A DNA stretch of 47,253 bases from DATAXV01 sp036272915 (GCA_036272915.1 DATAXV010000126.1:1-47253); one strand, 5' to 3'; numbered from the stretch's first letter, positions 1 through 8,309 are shown. Notes: generated by a model from the letters alone, not told the origin. Made by a program: numbers and translations.

Positions 1-125
1 TCGGCCCCAACCACTTCGACGAGAGGCGACAACGCCAGTCTGCCCTCAACGCGGTGCGCCACCTCCAGCGGCTCGGCTACGACCTCACCATGGGCGAACT
101 CGAACTGCGCCGCGCTACCGCGTAG
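1..125 (+). CDS. C-terminal end of a possible transposase (partial)
   Basis: The window opens inside a reading frame that ends with TAG at 123-125, leaving about 40 residues. The visible part contains HFDERR followed by a basic helix and RHLQRLGYDLTM. A 'YFD...RRLxxLGYxVT' ending is common at the C-terminus of several insertion-sequence transposases, so that is my best guess. No catalytic residues are visible because the gene is cut by the window start. The next gene begins 35 nt downstream on the same strand. It could equally be another small DNA-binding or hypothetical protein. Confidence 0.4.
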   Translation, partial: GPNHFDERRQRQSALNAVRHLQRLGYDLTMGELELRRATA

Positions 126-159
126 GGGATTTTCTATGGAGCCGGCGAGGGAGGAGCGG

Positions 160-1338
160 ATGGACCAGTTTTCGGACACGCCGAGGCCGATCCGGCTGGG
201 GCTGATCGGTACCGGGCTCGCGGTCGAGAAGCTGCACTGGCCGGTGCTGTCGCGGACGCCGCGGCGGTACTCGGTGGTCGCCTTCGCCGACCGCTCGCGC
301 GAGCAGGCGGAGCGCTTCTCGTCGTACAGCGGGATCGGGATGGAGGCGTATCACGCCGACTACCAGGACCTGCTCGGCCGCGAGGACGTGGAGGCGGTCC
401 TCATCTGCCTCCCCATCGCCCTTCTCTACACCGCCTGCCGGGAGTCGCTGGAGGCGGGCAAGGACGTCGTCTGCGAGAAGCCGGTCGGGCGCGACGAGGC
501 GGAGGGCCGTGCCTTCCTGGAGCTGCCCGCACGGTTCCCCGAGCGGACCGTCCTGATCGGCGAGAACTTCTTCTACCGGGACGCCGCCCGCCTCGCCCGC
601 TGGCTGCTCGACGAGGGTGCCGTCGGCCGCCTGCATCTGATGGCCTGGCGCGCGGTCAGCCGCAACGTGCCCCGGCCCGGGCAGTTCTCGAGCACGCCCT
701 GGCGCCAGCACCCCGAGTACCGCGGCGGCGCCCACCTCGACGCCGGCGTCCACGACGTGGCCGAGATCCGCCTCTGCTGCGGCGACGTCGCCTCCCTGCA
801 CGGGTTGACCCAGGGCGCCAACAGCACCATCGACGGCGCCCCCGCCGACCTGATCCTGAACCTTCAGTTCGTGAGCGGCGCCATCGGCAGCTACACCGCC
901 GCCTACCCGGACATCGCCGTCCCTCGCGAGCCCCGCGAGATGCGGCTCTACGGCACCGAGGGGACGATGATCGTGTCCGGCGGTCGCGAGCATCGCCGGG
1001 TCACCGTTCAGCGTGGCGACGAGGTCGAGGTGCACAGCCTCAAGGGCGTCGACGACGGCTACCTGGGCGAGCTCTGCAACTTCTACGACGCCGTCATCCA
1101 CGGCGATCCGGTCGTCGGCACGATCGGGCAGAGCTTCGAGAACCAGCTCATCGTCCAGCGCGCCCTCGACTCCGCCGAGTCCGGGCACGTGGTCCCGGTC
1201 GGCGGCGGTGACGCGTCCGGCCAGGCCGGCGTCCCGCTCTGGCGTCCACGAGGGGCGGAGGGCCTCTTCGACGGGCTGCCGGGCACCCACTCGATCGAGC
1301 GTGCGGACGCCCGCTCGCTGGGCCTGGCTACGCGCTGA
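160..1338 (+). CDS. Gfo/Idh/MocA family NAD(P)-dependent oxidoreductase
   Basis: Predicted cytosolic dehydrogenase of 392 residues, the usual size for the family, which oxidises sugars, inositols or related polyols with NAD(P). The N-terminal Rossmann fold has GLIGTG (residues 14-19). The family EKP motif is at 106-108, its lysine normally being catalytic. The DxGxH motif (D194, H198) lies in the C-terminal alpha/beta domain. An upstream in-frame ATG at 136 exists, but AGGGAGGAG at 147-155 sits just before the ATG at 160, so I chose 160. It is convergent with the P450 gene, with only 6 nt between the stops. Substrate is unknown; a second, distant member lies at 20860-21846. Confidence 0.88.
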   Translation: MDQFSDTPRPIRLGLIGTGLAVEKLHWPVLSRTPRRYSVVAFADRSREQAERFSSYSGIGMEAYHADYQDLLGREDVEAVLICLPIALLYTACRESLEAGKDVVCEKPVGRDEAEGRAFLELPARFPERTVLIGENFFYRDAARLARWLLDEGAVGRLHLMAWRAVSRNVPRPGQFSSTPWRQHPEYRGGAHLDAGVHDVAEIRLCCGDVASLHGLTQGANSTIDGAPADLILNLQFVSGAIGSYTAAYPDIAVPREPREMRLYGTEGTMIVSGGREHRRVTVQRGDEVEVHSLKGVDDGYLGELCNFYDAVIHGDPVVGTIGQSFENQLIVQRALDSAESGHVVPVGGGDASGQAGVPLWRPRGAEGLFDGLPGTHSIERADARSLGLATR

Positions 1339-1344
1339 TCGCCC

Positions 1345-2513
1345 TCACGCGGGCTCGACGACGAGGTCGACGGTGCGCATGCCGGTGAACTCCTCGTTGG
1401 CGTTGACCACCGGCGGCCGCTCCGGTCGAGCCGCAGCGAGGCGTAGCGGCGGAGCAGCGTCCGGAGCGCGACGCGAGCCTCGAGGCGGGCGAGCGGCGCG
1501 CCCAGGCAGAAGTGGACGCCCCGGCCGAAGGCGAGGTGCCGGTTGGGCTCGCGGTCGAAGCGGAACTGGTCCGGGCTCTCGAACTCGCGCTCGTCGTGGT
1601 TGGCCGAGAGCAGCCAGATCTTGACCGTCTGGCGGGCGGGGACGAGGGTGTCCCCGATCCGCGCCTCGCGGGTGGTGTAGCGCTCGTCCTGAGCGATCGG
1701 GCTGCGGTAGCGGAGCATCTCCTCGACCGCGGTCGGGATCAGCGCGGGTTTCCGGCGCAGCGCCTCCTGGGCCTCGGGATGCTCGTCCAGGCAGACGGCG
1801 GCGTTGCCGATCAGGTCGGTGGTGGTGATGTTGCCGGCGACCAGGAGCAGCGTCGCGAAGCCACAGATCTCGGCGTCGGAGAGATGCCGCCCGTCGACCT
1901 CGGCCGCGATCAGCCTGCCGATCAGGTCGGGGGCAGGGTCGGCCCGGTGCCGGGCGACGTGGCCGGGGAGGTAGTCGAGGAAGGGCTGCAGCGGGTTGCC
2001 CCCGGTGCCGCCCGCAGGCACCTGGTTGATGCCGGCGTCGACCCAGGCGTGAAACTGTTCGCGGTCCTCGCTGGGGACGCCGAGCAGCTCGGCGATCACG
2101 GTCACCGGCAGGGGGCTGCCCACGGTCGAGATCAGCTCGAAGCGGTCCTCGCCCCGGACGCCGTCGAGCAGGCGCTCGGTGATCTGCTCGACCCAGCCCT
2201 CGAGCAGGGCGATCGACTGCGGCGTGAAGGCCTGGCTGACCAGCCGCCGGACGTGGTGGTGCTGGGGCGGGTCCATGGCCACGATGTTGCCGGCGCGGGT
2301 GCGCGACATCCCCGGGTCGACGGTGGCGAAGTCCGAGGAGTAGGTCTCGTGATCGGCCAGGACGGCGGCGGCGTCGGCGTAGCGGTAGACGTGCCAGTCG
2401 CCGGTCCCCGGCTCGTGCCAGACCGGTTCGCTCTCGCGCATGGCCCGGAAGTGCCCGAGGTTCCGCAACCCGGGGAGCGCGCCGCCCGATCCCAACTCCG
2501 CGTCCGATCCCAT
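1345..2513 (-). pseudogene. Cytochrome P450 with a C-terminal single-base frameshift
   Basis: Bacterial soluble P450 monooxygenase (heme-thiolate, needing a ferredoxin partner) of about 389 residues. Key motifs are present: I-helix AGNITT (226-231), ExxR (E265-R268) and the heme loop FGRGVHFCLG with ligand C336. After residue about 366 the frame runs into an unrelated Ser/Pro-rich tail, while the next frame encodes the family ending NANEEFTGMRTVDLVVEPA and a stop at 1345. The span is 1169 nt, one short of 390 codons, which fits loss of one base near 1411-1421. This could be a real mutation or an assembly error; the heme domain itself is intact. The start at 2513 is preceded by GGGAGG. Divergent from the APC permease. 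No ferredoxin gene is adjacent. Confidence 0.85.
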
Positions 2514-2550
2514 GTCGACCCTCCCGCCGGATGCCATCGGCATCCCGGCA

Positions 2551-2581
2551 ATTAGGAAACGATCCGTATCCAACAGGTCAA
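2551..2581 (-). promoter_or_regulatory. Possible P450 promoter
   Basis: Reading on the minus strand, TTGACC (2581-2576) is followed 19 nt later by CCTAAT (2556-2551), about 40 nt upstream of the P450 start codon. The -35 is good, the -10 is only fair and the spacer is slightly long, so this is a weak call. Confidence 0.3.
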
Positions 2582-2767
2582 CTGTAACAGACAGGGAACG
2601 GTGTGTTCTCAATCCGTCCGCGCCGGCGATGGTGGAGATGGATCACGCCCCGCCCCGCATCGATCCGGCCACAATGGCAGCGTGGTCGCGACCAACCGAG
2701 AGCCCGTCGCCCCCCGGCCGCGTCCGACGCGCCGCCAGGTGCCGCCGCATCCAGGCATCGCCCGCTC

Positions 2768-4630
2768 GTGACCGTCGCCGGATCAGCTCCACGTCGACGG
2801 GTCAAGGTGCGGGGCGGACCGCTCTCCTGGTACCTCTGCTGGGCCGTCGTCTTCGCCGACATCGGGACCTCCGTCTATTACGTCCCGGGCATCCTCTACG
2901 GCCAGTTCGGAACTCGGTCCGCGCTGTTCGTGGCGATGACCCTGGTCGCCTTCGTGCTGCTCACCATCAAGTACGCGGAGGTCGCCTGGCGTTATCCCGA
3001 GGGCGGGGGCGTGGTCAACGTCGCGTCACGCGCCATCCACCCCTTCGCCGGGCTCCTCGGGGGATCGTTCATCCTCGTCGACTACTACCTGACGGTGGCG
3101 CTCAGCGCCCTCTCCGGCGTCTACTACCTGACCGTGGTGGCGCCTGCCATGGACGGCATCGTGGTGCCGGTCACGGTCGCCGCCCTGGTCCTGCTCGCCC
3201 TGCTCAACGCCTTCGGCATCAAGGAGAGCGCGGGCACCACCGCCGTCATCGCCGTCGTCGCCGGCATCGGCCAGCTGGCCGTGGTCCTGGCCGTGGCCGT
3301 GTCCCTGGGCCCGGTCGGCATCGTGCACAGCTTCGCCGCCATCTTCCACGGCCGGCCGCTGACCCCGATCACGCTGGTGACCGGATTCGGCGCCGCCTTC
3401 CTCGCCTTCTCCGGCCTGGAGACGATCGCCCAGCTGGCGCCCTCCATGCGCGAGCCGCGCCGCCGCATCGCCGCCCAGGCGATGATCGCCGTGGTGGTGA
3501 CGATGTGCGTCACCAGCCCCCTCCTGACCCTCTGGTCGACGACGCTGCTGCCCTCCGGTCAGAACCCCAACCAGTTCATCTCCCTGCTCGGCTTCCACGT
3601 CGCCGGTCCAGCCCTCGCCGACTACGTCGCGGTGACCGGCGCGCTGCTCCTGATCTTCGCCAGCAACACCGGCATGATCGGCGCCTACCACGTCTTCATC
3701 GCCCTCGCCCGGATGGGCTTCCTCCCCCGCGTCCTCGAGCAGCGCAACCCCTGGCGTGGGACCCCGCACTGGGCGATCCTGCTCGCCGTCTCGGTGCCGG
3801 TCGCGCTGGTCGTGGTCAGCCGGGGCGACGCCGGCACGCTCGGCGACCTCTACGCCTTCGGCCTGCTCGGCGCCTTCATCCTCACCTGCCTCGCCCTGGA
3901 CATCGTCCGCTGGCGGGACCACTCCTACCGTCGCTCCCGAAAGGGCCAGGCGCTCTTCGCGCTCGGCATCGTGACCACGGTGCTGGTCACGATCGCCTGG
4001 CTGACCAACCTCGTCGCCAAGCCGGAGGCGACGCTCTTCGGTGGCGGGTTGACCATCCTCGGCCTGCTGGTGGGCATCACCACCTACTACGTCTCACGCT
4101 CCCGGGAGCCGATCGTCTTCCCCTTCATGCACCGTCCCGACCTCCGCGTGGTCCCGATCGGCACGGGCCGGCGTCACCTTCCCGAGGCCGACGTGCTCGC
4201 CATCCTGCCCCACGACACCTCGGCGGCGGAGGCGGTGGTGGCGGCGGCGGCCCGGGCCTCGGACGGCGACCAGCGCCTGGTCTTCCTCTACCGCGGCGAA
4301 TCCGCCGACGCCCGTGAGGCCGAGTTGCTCGAGGTCACCGACCCCTACCTCGTCGACCGCGCCGCCCAGGTCGCGTTCGGCCGGGCCGAGCGGGCCGCCC
4401 GCAAGGCGACCCGCCATCGCCGCTACGTCTACGTCCCCGGCAACCTGCGTCCGGACGTCATCGGCGAGGTCTGGAAGTCGGTGTTCCCGCGGGAGACGGT
4501 GGTCGTCGACGGGGACCAGGGGCAGCTGCCCCCGATCGCGGTGGATCGGGTCCGGCGCCGCTACATCGACGGCTACCCGATCCTGCAGCTGGTCACCCGG
4601 CGCCTGCGCCACGCCGCGGGTTCCGACTGA
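2768..4630 (+). CDS. APC-superfamily permease with a C-terminal cytosolic domain
   Basis: Predicted amino-acid/polyamine/organocation permease in the cytoplasmic membrane. The first helix carries FADIGTSVYYVPGIL, the unwound substrate-binding segment of APC transporters, and roughly 12 hydrophobic segments follow to about residue 445. The last 175 residues are soluble and contain an alternating alpha/beta pattern reminiscent of a universal-stress-protein-like regulatory domain, which is known on some APC permeases. The start is uncertain: the frame is open back to 2603, but that extension is Arg/Pro-rich and unlike a transporter N-terminus. I use GTG 2768, the last start before the first helix. 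It is convergent with the HxlR gene. Substrate cannot be deduced. Confidence 0.82.
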   Translation: MTVAGSAPRRRVKVRGGPLSWYLCWAVVFADIGTSVYYVPGILYGQFGTRSALFVAMTLVAFVLLTIKYAEVAWRYPEGGGVVNVASRAIHPFAGLLGGSFILVDYYLTVALSALSGVYYLTVVAPAMDGIVVPVTVAALVLLALLNAFGIKESAGTTAVIAVVAGIGQLAVVLAVAVSLGPVGIVHSFAAIFHGRPLTPITLVTGFGAAFLAFSGLETIAQLAPSMREPRRRIAAQAMIAVVVTMCVTSPLLTLWSTTLLPSGQNPNQFISLLGFHVAGPALADYVAVTGALLLIFASNTGMIGAYHVFIALARMGFLPRVLEQRNPWRGTPHWAILLAVSVPVALVVVSRGDAGTLGDLYAFGLLGAFILTCLALDIVRWRDHSYRRSRKGQALFALGIVTTVLVTIAWLTNLVAKPEATLFGGGLTILGLLVGITTYYVSRSREPIVFPFMHRPDLRVVPIGTGRRHLPEADVLAILPHDTSAAEAVVAAAARASDGDQRLVFLYRGESADAREAELLEVTDPYLVDRAAQVAFGRAERAARKATRHRRYVYVPGNLRPDVIGEVWKSVFPRETVVVDGDQGQLPPIAVDRVRRRYIDGYPILQLVTRRLRHAAGSD

Positions 4631-4829
4631 CCCCACGCCGAACGGGGCCGGAGGCCGGCGTGGTCGTCCGCTCCCACCGAAGAGCGCCCCCTTCCGTCGT
4701 GTCCCCCGCACGTCCACGGGGATGGGGTCCGCCAGCCATGCTGGAGACATGGCCCCGAGGTCACGGGACGCGGGTCCCGGCGGGGCCGACATCCAGTTGA
4801 TACTCCTCCTTCCCTTCCGGTTGGGGAGC

Positions 4830-4858
4830 GGCACGGTACTCCGACGGGGGACCGTGCC
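4830..4858. terminator. Inverted repeat between convergent genes, possible terminator
   Basis: GGCACGGT (4830-4837) and ACCGTGCC (4851-4858) form an 8-bp perfect stem with a 13-nt loop, between the convergent APC and HxlR genes. It is followed on the plus strand by a pyrimidine-rich tract rather than a clean U run. The rest of 4631-4870 holds no gene I can support. Confidence 0.45.
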
Positions 4859-4870
4859 CTCCTCCCTCCT

Positions 4871-5254
4871 TCACGTGCTCGGGCCGGAGACCTCCTGCGG
4901 GCAGCGGCCGTCGTAGGCGGCGCGGGCGGCGTCGATCTCGTCGACATGGCCGTCGGCCCAGGCGAGGAGCGCACCCAGGGTCTCGAGCAGCGTGCAGCCC
5001 ATCGGGGTCAGCGTGTATTCGACCCGGGGAGGGATCACAGGGTGGAAGGTCCGCACCAGGATCCCATCCCGCTCCAGGCCGCGCAGCGTCACCGTCAGCA
5101 TCCGCTGGCTGATGCCGTCGATGCCGCGGCGCAGATCGGAGAACCGCCTGGTCCCCTGCCTCAGCTCGAGGATCACGTACACCGACCACTTGTCGCCGAT
5201 CCGGCTCAGGACCTCACGGGCGCGGCAGCAGGAGGGCGCCGTCGGTTCGTCCAT
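4871..5254 (-). CDS. HxlR-family winged-helix transcriptional regulator
   Basis: A 127-residue DNA-binding protein of typical HxlR length. The N-terminus has the Cys-Cys pair (SCCRAREVL) often found in HxlR proteins, followed by the signature GDKWSVYVILEL, FSDLRRGIDGISQRMLTVTLRGLERDG (winged helix) and YTLTPMG. Such Cys residues are redox or electrophile sensors in some members (YodB/HypR type); whether that applies here is inference. The start at 5254 has GAGGT just upstream on the minus strand. The gene is divergent from the YceI gene, and the 135-bp gap contains repeats that look like operators, so it probably controls itself and YceI. Confidence 0.9.
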   Translation of the reverse strand: MDEPTAPSCCRAREVLSRIGDKWSVYVILELRQGTRRFSDLRRGIDGISQRMLTVTLRGLERDGILVRTFHPVIPPRVEYTLTPMGCTLLETLGALLAWADGHVDEIDAARAAYDGRCPQEVSGPST

Positions 5255-5272
5255 GGTTACCTCAGTGTAACC
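5255..5272. promoter_or_regulatory. Inverted repeat GGTTAC-N6-GTAACC before HxlR gene
   Basis: A perfect 6-bp inverted repeat with a 6-nt spacer directly upstream of the HxlR start codon, overlapping its ribosome-binding site. It is a good candidate autoregulatory operator. Confidence 0.45.
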
Positions 5273-5302
5273 GAGGAACGGAACATTACCCACTGCAATG
5301 TA

Positions 5303-5343
5303 GTTCCCATTTAGCACATACTACGTAAGTTCCCTTTAGGAAC
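5303..5343. promoter_or_regulatory. Direct repeats GTTCCC(A)TTTAG and palindrome GTTCC-N5-GGAAC
   Basis: GTTCCCATTTAG (5303-5314) recurs as GTTCCCTTTAG (5329-5339), 26 nt apart. The second copy is also the left arm of GTTCC-CTTTA-GGAAC (5329-5343). The repeats lie in the AT-richer centre of the HxlR/YceI divergent promoter region. Confidence 0.4.
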
Positions 5344-5389
5344 CTAGTTGCGAACAATCCGCAGAAGCCCGATGAGAAGGAGGTAACCC

Positions 5390-5950
5390 ATGTCCGAGGT
5401 CGTGTCCACCATTCCCAACTACGTGGCCGGAACCTGGCAGATCGACGCCGTGCACTCCGAGGTGGCGTTCGTGGTTCGCCACATGATGGTGAGCAAGGTG
5501 AGGGGACGGTTCGACTCCTTCGAGGGCCAGATCGTCACCGCCGAGAACCCGCTCGAGTCGTCCGCCACCGCCACCATCCAGGCGGGATCGGTCAACACCG
5601 GCGCCCCCCAGCGTGACGACCACATCCGCTCCGGCGACTTCTTCGAGGCGGAGAAGTTTCCCACGATCACGTTCCGCACCACCACGATCCGGTCCGACGG
5701 TGAGGACTTCGCCGTCGACGGCGAGCTGACCATCCGCGGCGCCACCCACCCGATCACCCTCGCGGTCGAGTTCAACGGCATCGGCCCCGACGCCTATGGC
5801 GGCACCCGGATCGGCCTCTCCGCCACCACCGAGATCAACCGCAACGACTTCGGCGTCAGCTACAACGGCCCCATCCCCGGCGGTGGGATGGCGGTCAGCG
5901 AGAAGGTCACCCTCAGCATCGAGGCCGAGGGCGTTCTCCAGCAAGGCTGA
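5390..5950 (+). CDS. YceI-family lipocalin-like protein
   Basis: A 186-residue protein made almost entirely of the YceI beta-barrel, which binds polyisoprenoid-like lipids in characterised members. It shows the family opening GTWQIDAVHSEVAFVVRHMMVSKVRG, then FRTTTIR and DGELTIRGATHPITL. There is no signal peptide, so it is likely cytosolic, unlike periplasmic E. coli YceI. AAGGAGGT at 5377-5384 is an ideal ribosome-binding site 5 nt before the ATG. Divergent from HxlR: YceI-HxlR pairs are common and suggest stress or electrophile response, though that role is inference. Confidence 0.92.
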   Translation: MSEVVSTIPNYVAGTWQIDAVHSEVAFVVRHMMVSKVRGRFDSFEGQIVTAENPLESSATATIQAGSVNTGAPQRDDHIRSGDFFEAEKFPTITFRTTTIRSDGEDFAVDGELTIRGATHPITLAVEFNGIGPDAYGGTRIGLSATTEINRNDFGVSYNGPIPGGGMAVSEKVTLSIEAEGVLQQG

Positions 5951-5967
5951 ATCCCTCCTACCCCCCA

Positions 5968-5995
5968 GACCCGGGCCGCTCCGGCCGCCCGGGTC
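5968..5995. terminator. GC-rich hairpin after YceI
   Basis: GACCCGGGC (5968-5976) pairs perfectly with GCCCGGGTC (5987-5995). It lies between the convergent YceI and methyltransferase genes and could end transcription from both sides. No U tract is present. Confidence 0.5.
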
Positions 5996-6003
5996 GTCCC
6001 GGC

Positions 6004-6570
6004 TCAGCTCGACGGGCCGGTCCGCTCCAGGGTCATGACGAACCCGAGCAGACTCTCCTCGACCCCACGCTCCTCCAGGCCGGCGGCGGCGCCCAGGCTC
6101 CGCACCACCTCCCTACCCTGCCGGTGGGGATCCATCAGCGACTCGGCCACGACGAGCCGTCCTCCCGGCCGGAGCGCGGCCGCGATGTCGGCCACGGCCG
6201 CCCCCCGGCGTCCGGCGGGGACCTCCCCGAGCACGTAGGCGAGGAGGGCCCGGTCGAAGGCGCCGGCGGGAAGCCCTCCGTCGCCGGCTCCGGCGACCAG
6301 GGTCCGGATGTTGGCCAGGCCCGCCCGCCCGGCGCGCCGCTCGAGGCGATCCACCATCTCCGGCTGCAGGTCGACGGCCAGGACCTCGCCGGCCTCCCCC
6401 ACAACCGCGGCGCAGGCCAGGCTGAGCCGGCCCGGACCGCAGCCGACATCGACGACGCGCATCCCCGGACGCAGGCCGAGACGGGCGACGAAGCGGCGCG
6501 CCCCCGCCCGCCGCAGGGGGTTGTCGATCAGCCAGCTGAGGGCGGCCGGGAACGGGCTGGGATCGCTCAT
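6004..6570 (-). CDS. Class I SAM-dependent methyltransferase
   Basis: A 188-residue Rossmann-fold methyltransferase. Motif I is VVDVGCGPGRLSL (near residue 40), the acidic motif II residue lies in VLAVDLQ, and post-motifs LLAYVLGEVP and LRPGGRLVVAE follow. The fold matches UbiE/Methyltransf_11 proteins, and the N-terminal NPLRR..ARRF helix is typical of actinobacterial versions. Substrate is unknown. Its ATG at 6570 overlaps the stop of the upstream MarR gene by 4 nt (ATGA), so the two are translationally coupled and the regulator probably controls it. Confidence 0.85.
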   Translation of the reverse strand: MSDPSPFPAALSWLIDNPLRRAGARRFVARLGLRPGMRVVDVGCGPGRLSLACAAVVGEAGEVLAVDLQPEMVDRLERRAGRAGLANIRTLVAGAGDGGLPAGAFDRALLAYVLGEVPAGRRGAAVADIAAALRPGGRLVVAESLMDPHRQGREVVRSLGAAAGLEERGVEESLLGFVMTLERTGPSS

Positions 6571-7013
6571 GGAGCGCCCGCCGGCCGCTCGATGGCCTGG
6601 CGCAGCGCCGCGAGCACGCCGGCGGCTCGCTCCAGGTCGGCGGCCGGGATCTCGAGGTCGAGGGTCTCCACCAGCCGCATCTCCCTGGCCCACATGTCGC
6701 GGACGGCGGCGCGCCCGGTCGGGGTCAGGCCGACGAGGCGGGAGGTGGCGTGGTCGGGGTTCTCGGTAAGCTCGGCCATCCCCGCCTCGACCAGGCGGTT
6801 GACCTGGGCCTGGACCGTCTGCCGGGAGACCGGCCGCCGCCGGGCGAGCTGAGGCACGGTTCGCTGGCCCAGTCGCTCGAGGTCCCGGAGCACGCCCCGG
6901 CAGGCTCGGGTCAGCTCGGTCGAGCCGTGGATCCGCTCGACCATGGCCTCCAGGCGGAGGTGGAGCAGGGCAGCCTCGTCGAAGACCGCCATCACGGCGT
7001 CGACGCCAGGCAT
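6567..7013 (-). CDS. MarR-type winged-helix regulator
   Basis: A 148-residue regulator. A helical N-terminus (VFDEAALLHLRLEAMVERIHG) precedes the winged helix: RTVPQLARRRPVSRQTVQAQVNRLVEAGMAELTENPDHATSRLVGLTPTGR, with the wing and the TPTGR ending characteristic of MarR proteins. An ATG at 7049 would add 12 residues, but a palindrome overlaps it and the ATG at 7013 fits the family start better, so I use 7013. It is followed by a coupled methyltransferase gene. The ligand is unknown. Confidence 0.85.
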   Translation of the reverse strand: MPGVDAVMAVFDEAALLHLRLEAMVERIHGSTELTRACRGVLRDLERLGQRTVPQLARRRPVSRQTVQAQVNRLVEAGMAELTENPDHATSRLVGLTPTGRAAVRDMWAREMRLVETLDLEIPAADLERAAGVLAALRQAIERPAGAP

Positions 7014-7031
7014 GACAGCAAAATTACCATG

Positions 7032-7049
7032 ATGACGATTTTTTGTCAT
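7032..7049. promoter_or_regulatory. Inverted repeat ATGAC-N8-GTCAT before MarR gene
   Basis: A perfect 5-bp inverted repeat with an A/T-rich centre in an unusually AT-rich stretch (7020-7050), just upstream of the chosen MarR start. The size and position fit a MarR autoregulatory operator. Confidence 0.45.
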
Positions 7050-7096
7050 TCAGAAGGAACGACGAGACCGCTCGGCGGAAGCGGTCGCCCGGAGGC

Positions 7097-7633
7097 TCAG
7101 GAGGGTTCGACGCCCTCGCGGAGCAGGCCCTCGACGTCGGGCTTCGCCCCTCCGAAGGCGAGATGGCCCTCGGCGTCCACCGGCCACTCCTCCTCGGGCC
7201 GGTCCCAGCAGAGCTCGAGGCCGTTGCCCTCGGAGTCGCGCAGGTAGATCGCCTCGTGGGTGCCGTGGTCGTTGGCGCCGTCGATCGGCCAGTCGGCCTC
7301 GACCAGCCGGCGCAGGGCGTCGCCGAGGTCGGCCCGGGTCGGGTAGCGGATGGCGATGTGGTAGAGGCCGGTGGTGCCCGGCGGGGCCTGCGCACCGCCC
7401 TTCGTCTCCCAGGTGTTGAAGCCCAGCGTGTGGTGATAGCCGCCGGCCGACACGAAGAGCGCGGCGGGCATGTCGACGATCACGTCGAAGCCCAGGAGGT
7501 CGACGTAGAAGGCCCGGATCCGGGACAGGTCGGCGGCACGGAGGTGCACGTGCCCGATGTCGACGCCCGCCGCCAGCGGCCGCGGGTTGCGGTACCTCGG
7601 CTTCACCTGGCGGGTCCTAGGTTGCGAGCTCAT
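7097..7633 (-). CDS. VOC-family (glyoxalase/extradiol dioxygenase fold) metalloprotein
   Basis: A 178-residue protein with two beta-alpha-beta-beta-beta modules. Likely metal ligands are in GHVHLRAADL (H28 or H30), LYHIAIRYP (H92) and GNGLELCWDRP (E140), the His-His-Glu set of catechol 2,3-dioxygenase and glyoxalase enzymes. The single two-module unit resembles the short CatE-type form. AGGAGGTC lies just before the ATG at 7633. It is divergent from a MarR gene, an arrangement typical of aromatic or quinone-responsive dioxygenases (for example MhqR-type pairs); the actual substrate is unknown. Confidence 0.88.
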   Translation of the reverse strand: MSSQPRTRQVKPRYRNPRPLAAGVDIGHVHLRAADLSRIRAFYVDLLGFDVIVDMPAALFVSAGGYHHTLGFNTWETKGGAQAPPGTTGLYHIAIRYPTRADLGDALRRLVEADWPIDGANDHGTHEAIYLRDSEGNGLELCWDRPEEEWPVDAEGHLAFGGAKPDVEGLLREGVEPS

Positions 7634-7715
7634 GCCGACCTCCTGCCGCCTTCCGGGCTGCCTCCACGCCGGAGGCGGCGGCGGCGGCCACTACCGGTTC
7701 TCCTCTCGTCCGGGC

Positions 7716-7721
7716 TACAAT
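7716..7721 (+). promoter_or_regulatory. TACAAT -10 element for MarR gene
   Basis: TACAAT closely matches the sigma-70 -10 consensus in the VOC/MarR divergent gap. No clear -35 is visible 17 nt upstream. A 22-codon open frame begins 9 nt downstream (ATG 7731) and ends overlapping the TTG start chosen for MarR. Confidence 0.4.
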
Positions 7722-7795
7722 GAGCGGCCCATGTCGAGTTGCTTGAAATTCTCAGTACTTCCATCTTATTCTCGAGACGGAACGGGGATGCCGCG

Positions 7796-8287
7796 TTGAT
7801 CACACCTCTCAGCGATGAGGAGATGGCGGCGTGGGTGCCCTTCGTCATCACCGCCACCCGGGTGGTGGCCGCGCTCGACGCAGAGATGAAGGAGGCATTC
7901 GACGTCACCCATCTCGACCACGCCCTGCTGGTCCTGCTCGCGGGCCAGCCCGACCGCCGTGCCCGGATGGGAGAGATCGCGGTGACCATGGGCGTCGACC
8001 CGAGCGTGATCACCTACCGGGTCCGCCGCCTCGAGAAGCGCGGCCTGGTCGAGCGCAGCGGCAGCGACACCGACCGCCGGGTCGTGTACGCACACCTCAC
8101 CGACGGCGGCTCCAGGCTGATCCACGAGGCCTGGCCGATGCACGCGGCCGGGGTCAGACGGCACTTCCTCGACCACGTCGGCCCTGATCAGCTGGCGGTG
8201 CTGGCCGAGGCCTTCGGCCGGATTCAGCTCGCCCTGGAGCGCAACCGCCCCGGCTCCATGCAGAGCCTGCTCGCCTCGAGGTACTGA
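7796..8287 (+). CDS. MarR-family transcriptional regulator
   Basis: A 163-residue MarR protein: dimerisation helix at the N-terminus, then HLDHALLVLLAGQPDRRARMGEIAVTMGVDPSVITYRVRRLEKRGLVERSGSDTDRRVVYAHLTDGG, which contains the recognition helix and the DxRxxxxxLTxxG wing signature. The start is uncertain. The frame is open from TTG 7739; TTG 7796 gives the usual family N-terminus and overlaps the stop of a short upstream frame (TTGA). ATG 7823 is a further alternative. Divergent from the VOC gene, which it probably controls. Confidence 0.87.
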   Translation: MITPLSDEEMAAWVPFVITATRVVAALDAEMKEAFDVTHLDHALLVLLAGQPDRRARMGEIAVTMGVDPSVITYRVRRLEKRGLVERSGSDTDRRVVYAHLTDGGSRLIHEAWPMHAAGVRRHFLDHVGPDQLAVLAEAFGRIQLALERNRPGSMQSLLASRY

Positions 8288-8309
8288 GGCCCGGCGCCGG
8301 GCGCCGACA

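Noticed and set aside
2682..2771. Possible N-terminal frameshift of the APC permease (short frame from GTG 2682 to a TGA at 2769-2771)
   Set aside because: Its product followed by the permease frame would read as a natural N-terminus, and a CACAAT box lies 6-7 nt before GTG 2682. However, permease N-termini vary and nothing conserved is interrupted, so I do not claim it.
7731..7799. 22-codon frame before the MarR gene (ATG 7731) as a leader peptide
   Set aside because: It has a good -10 upstream and overlaps the TTG start, but a frame this short is expected by chance and the MarR start itself is uncertain.
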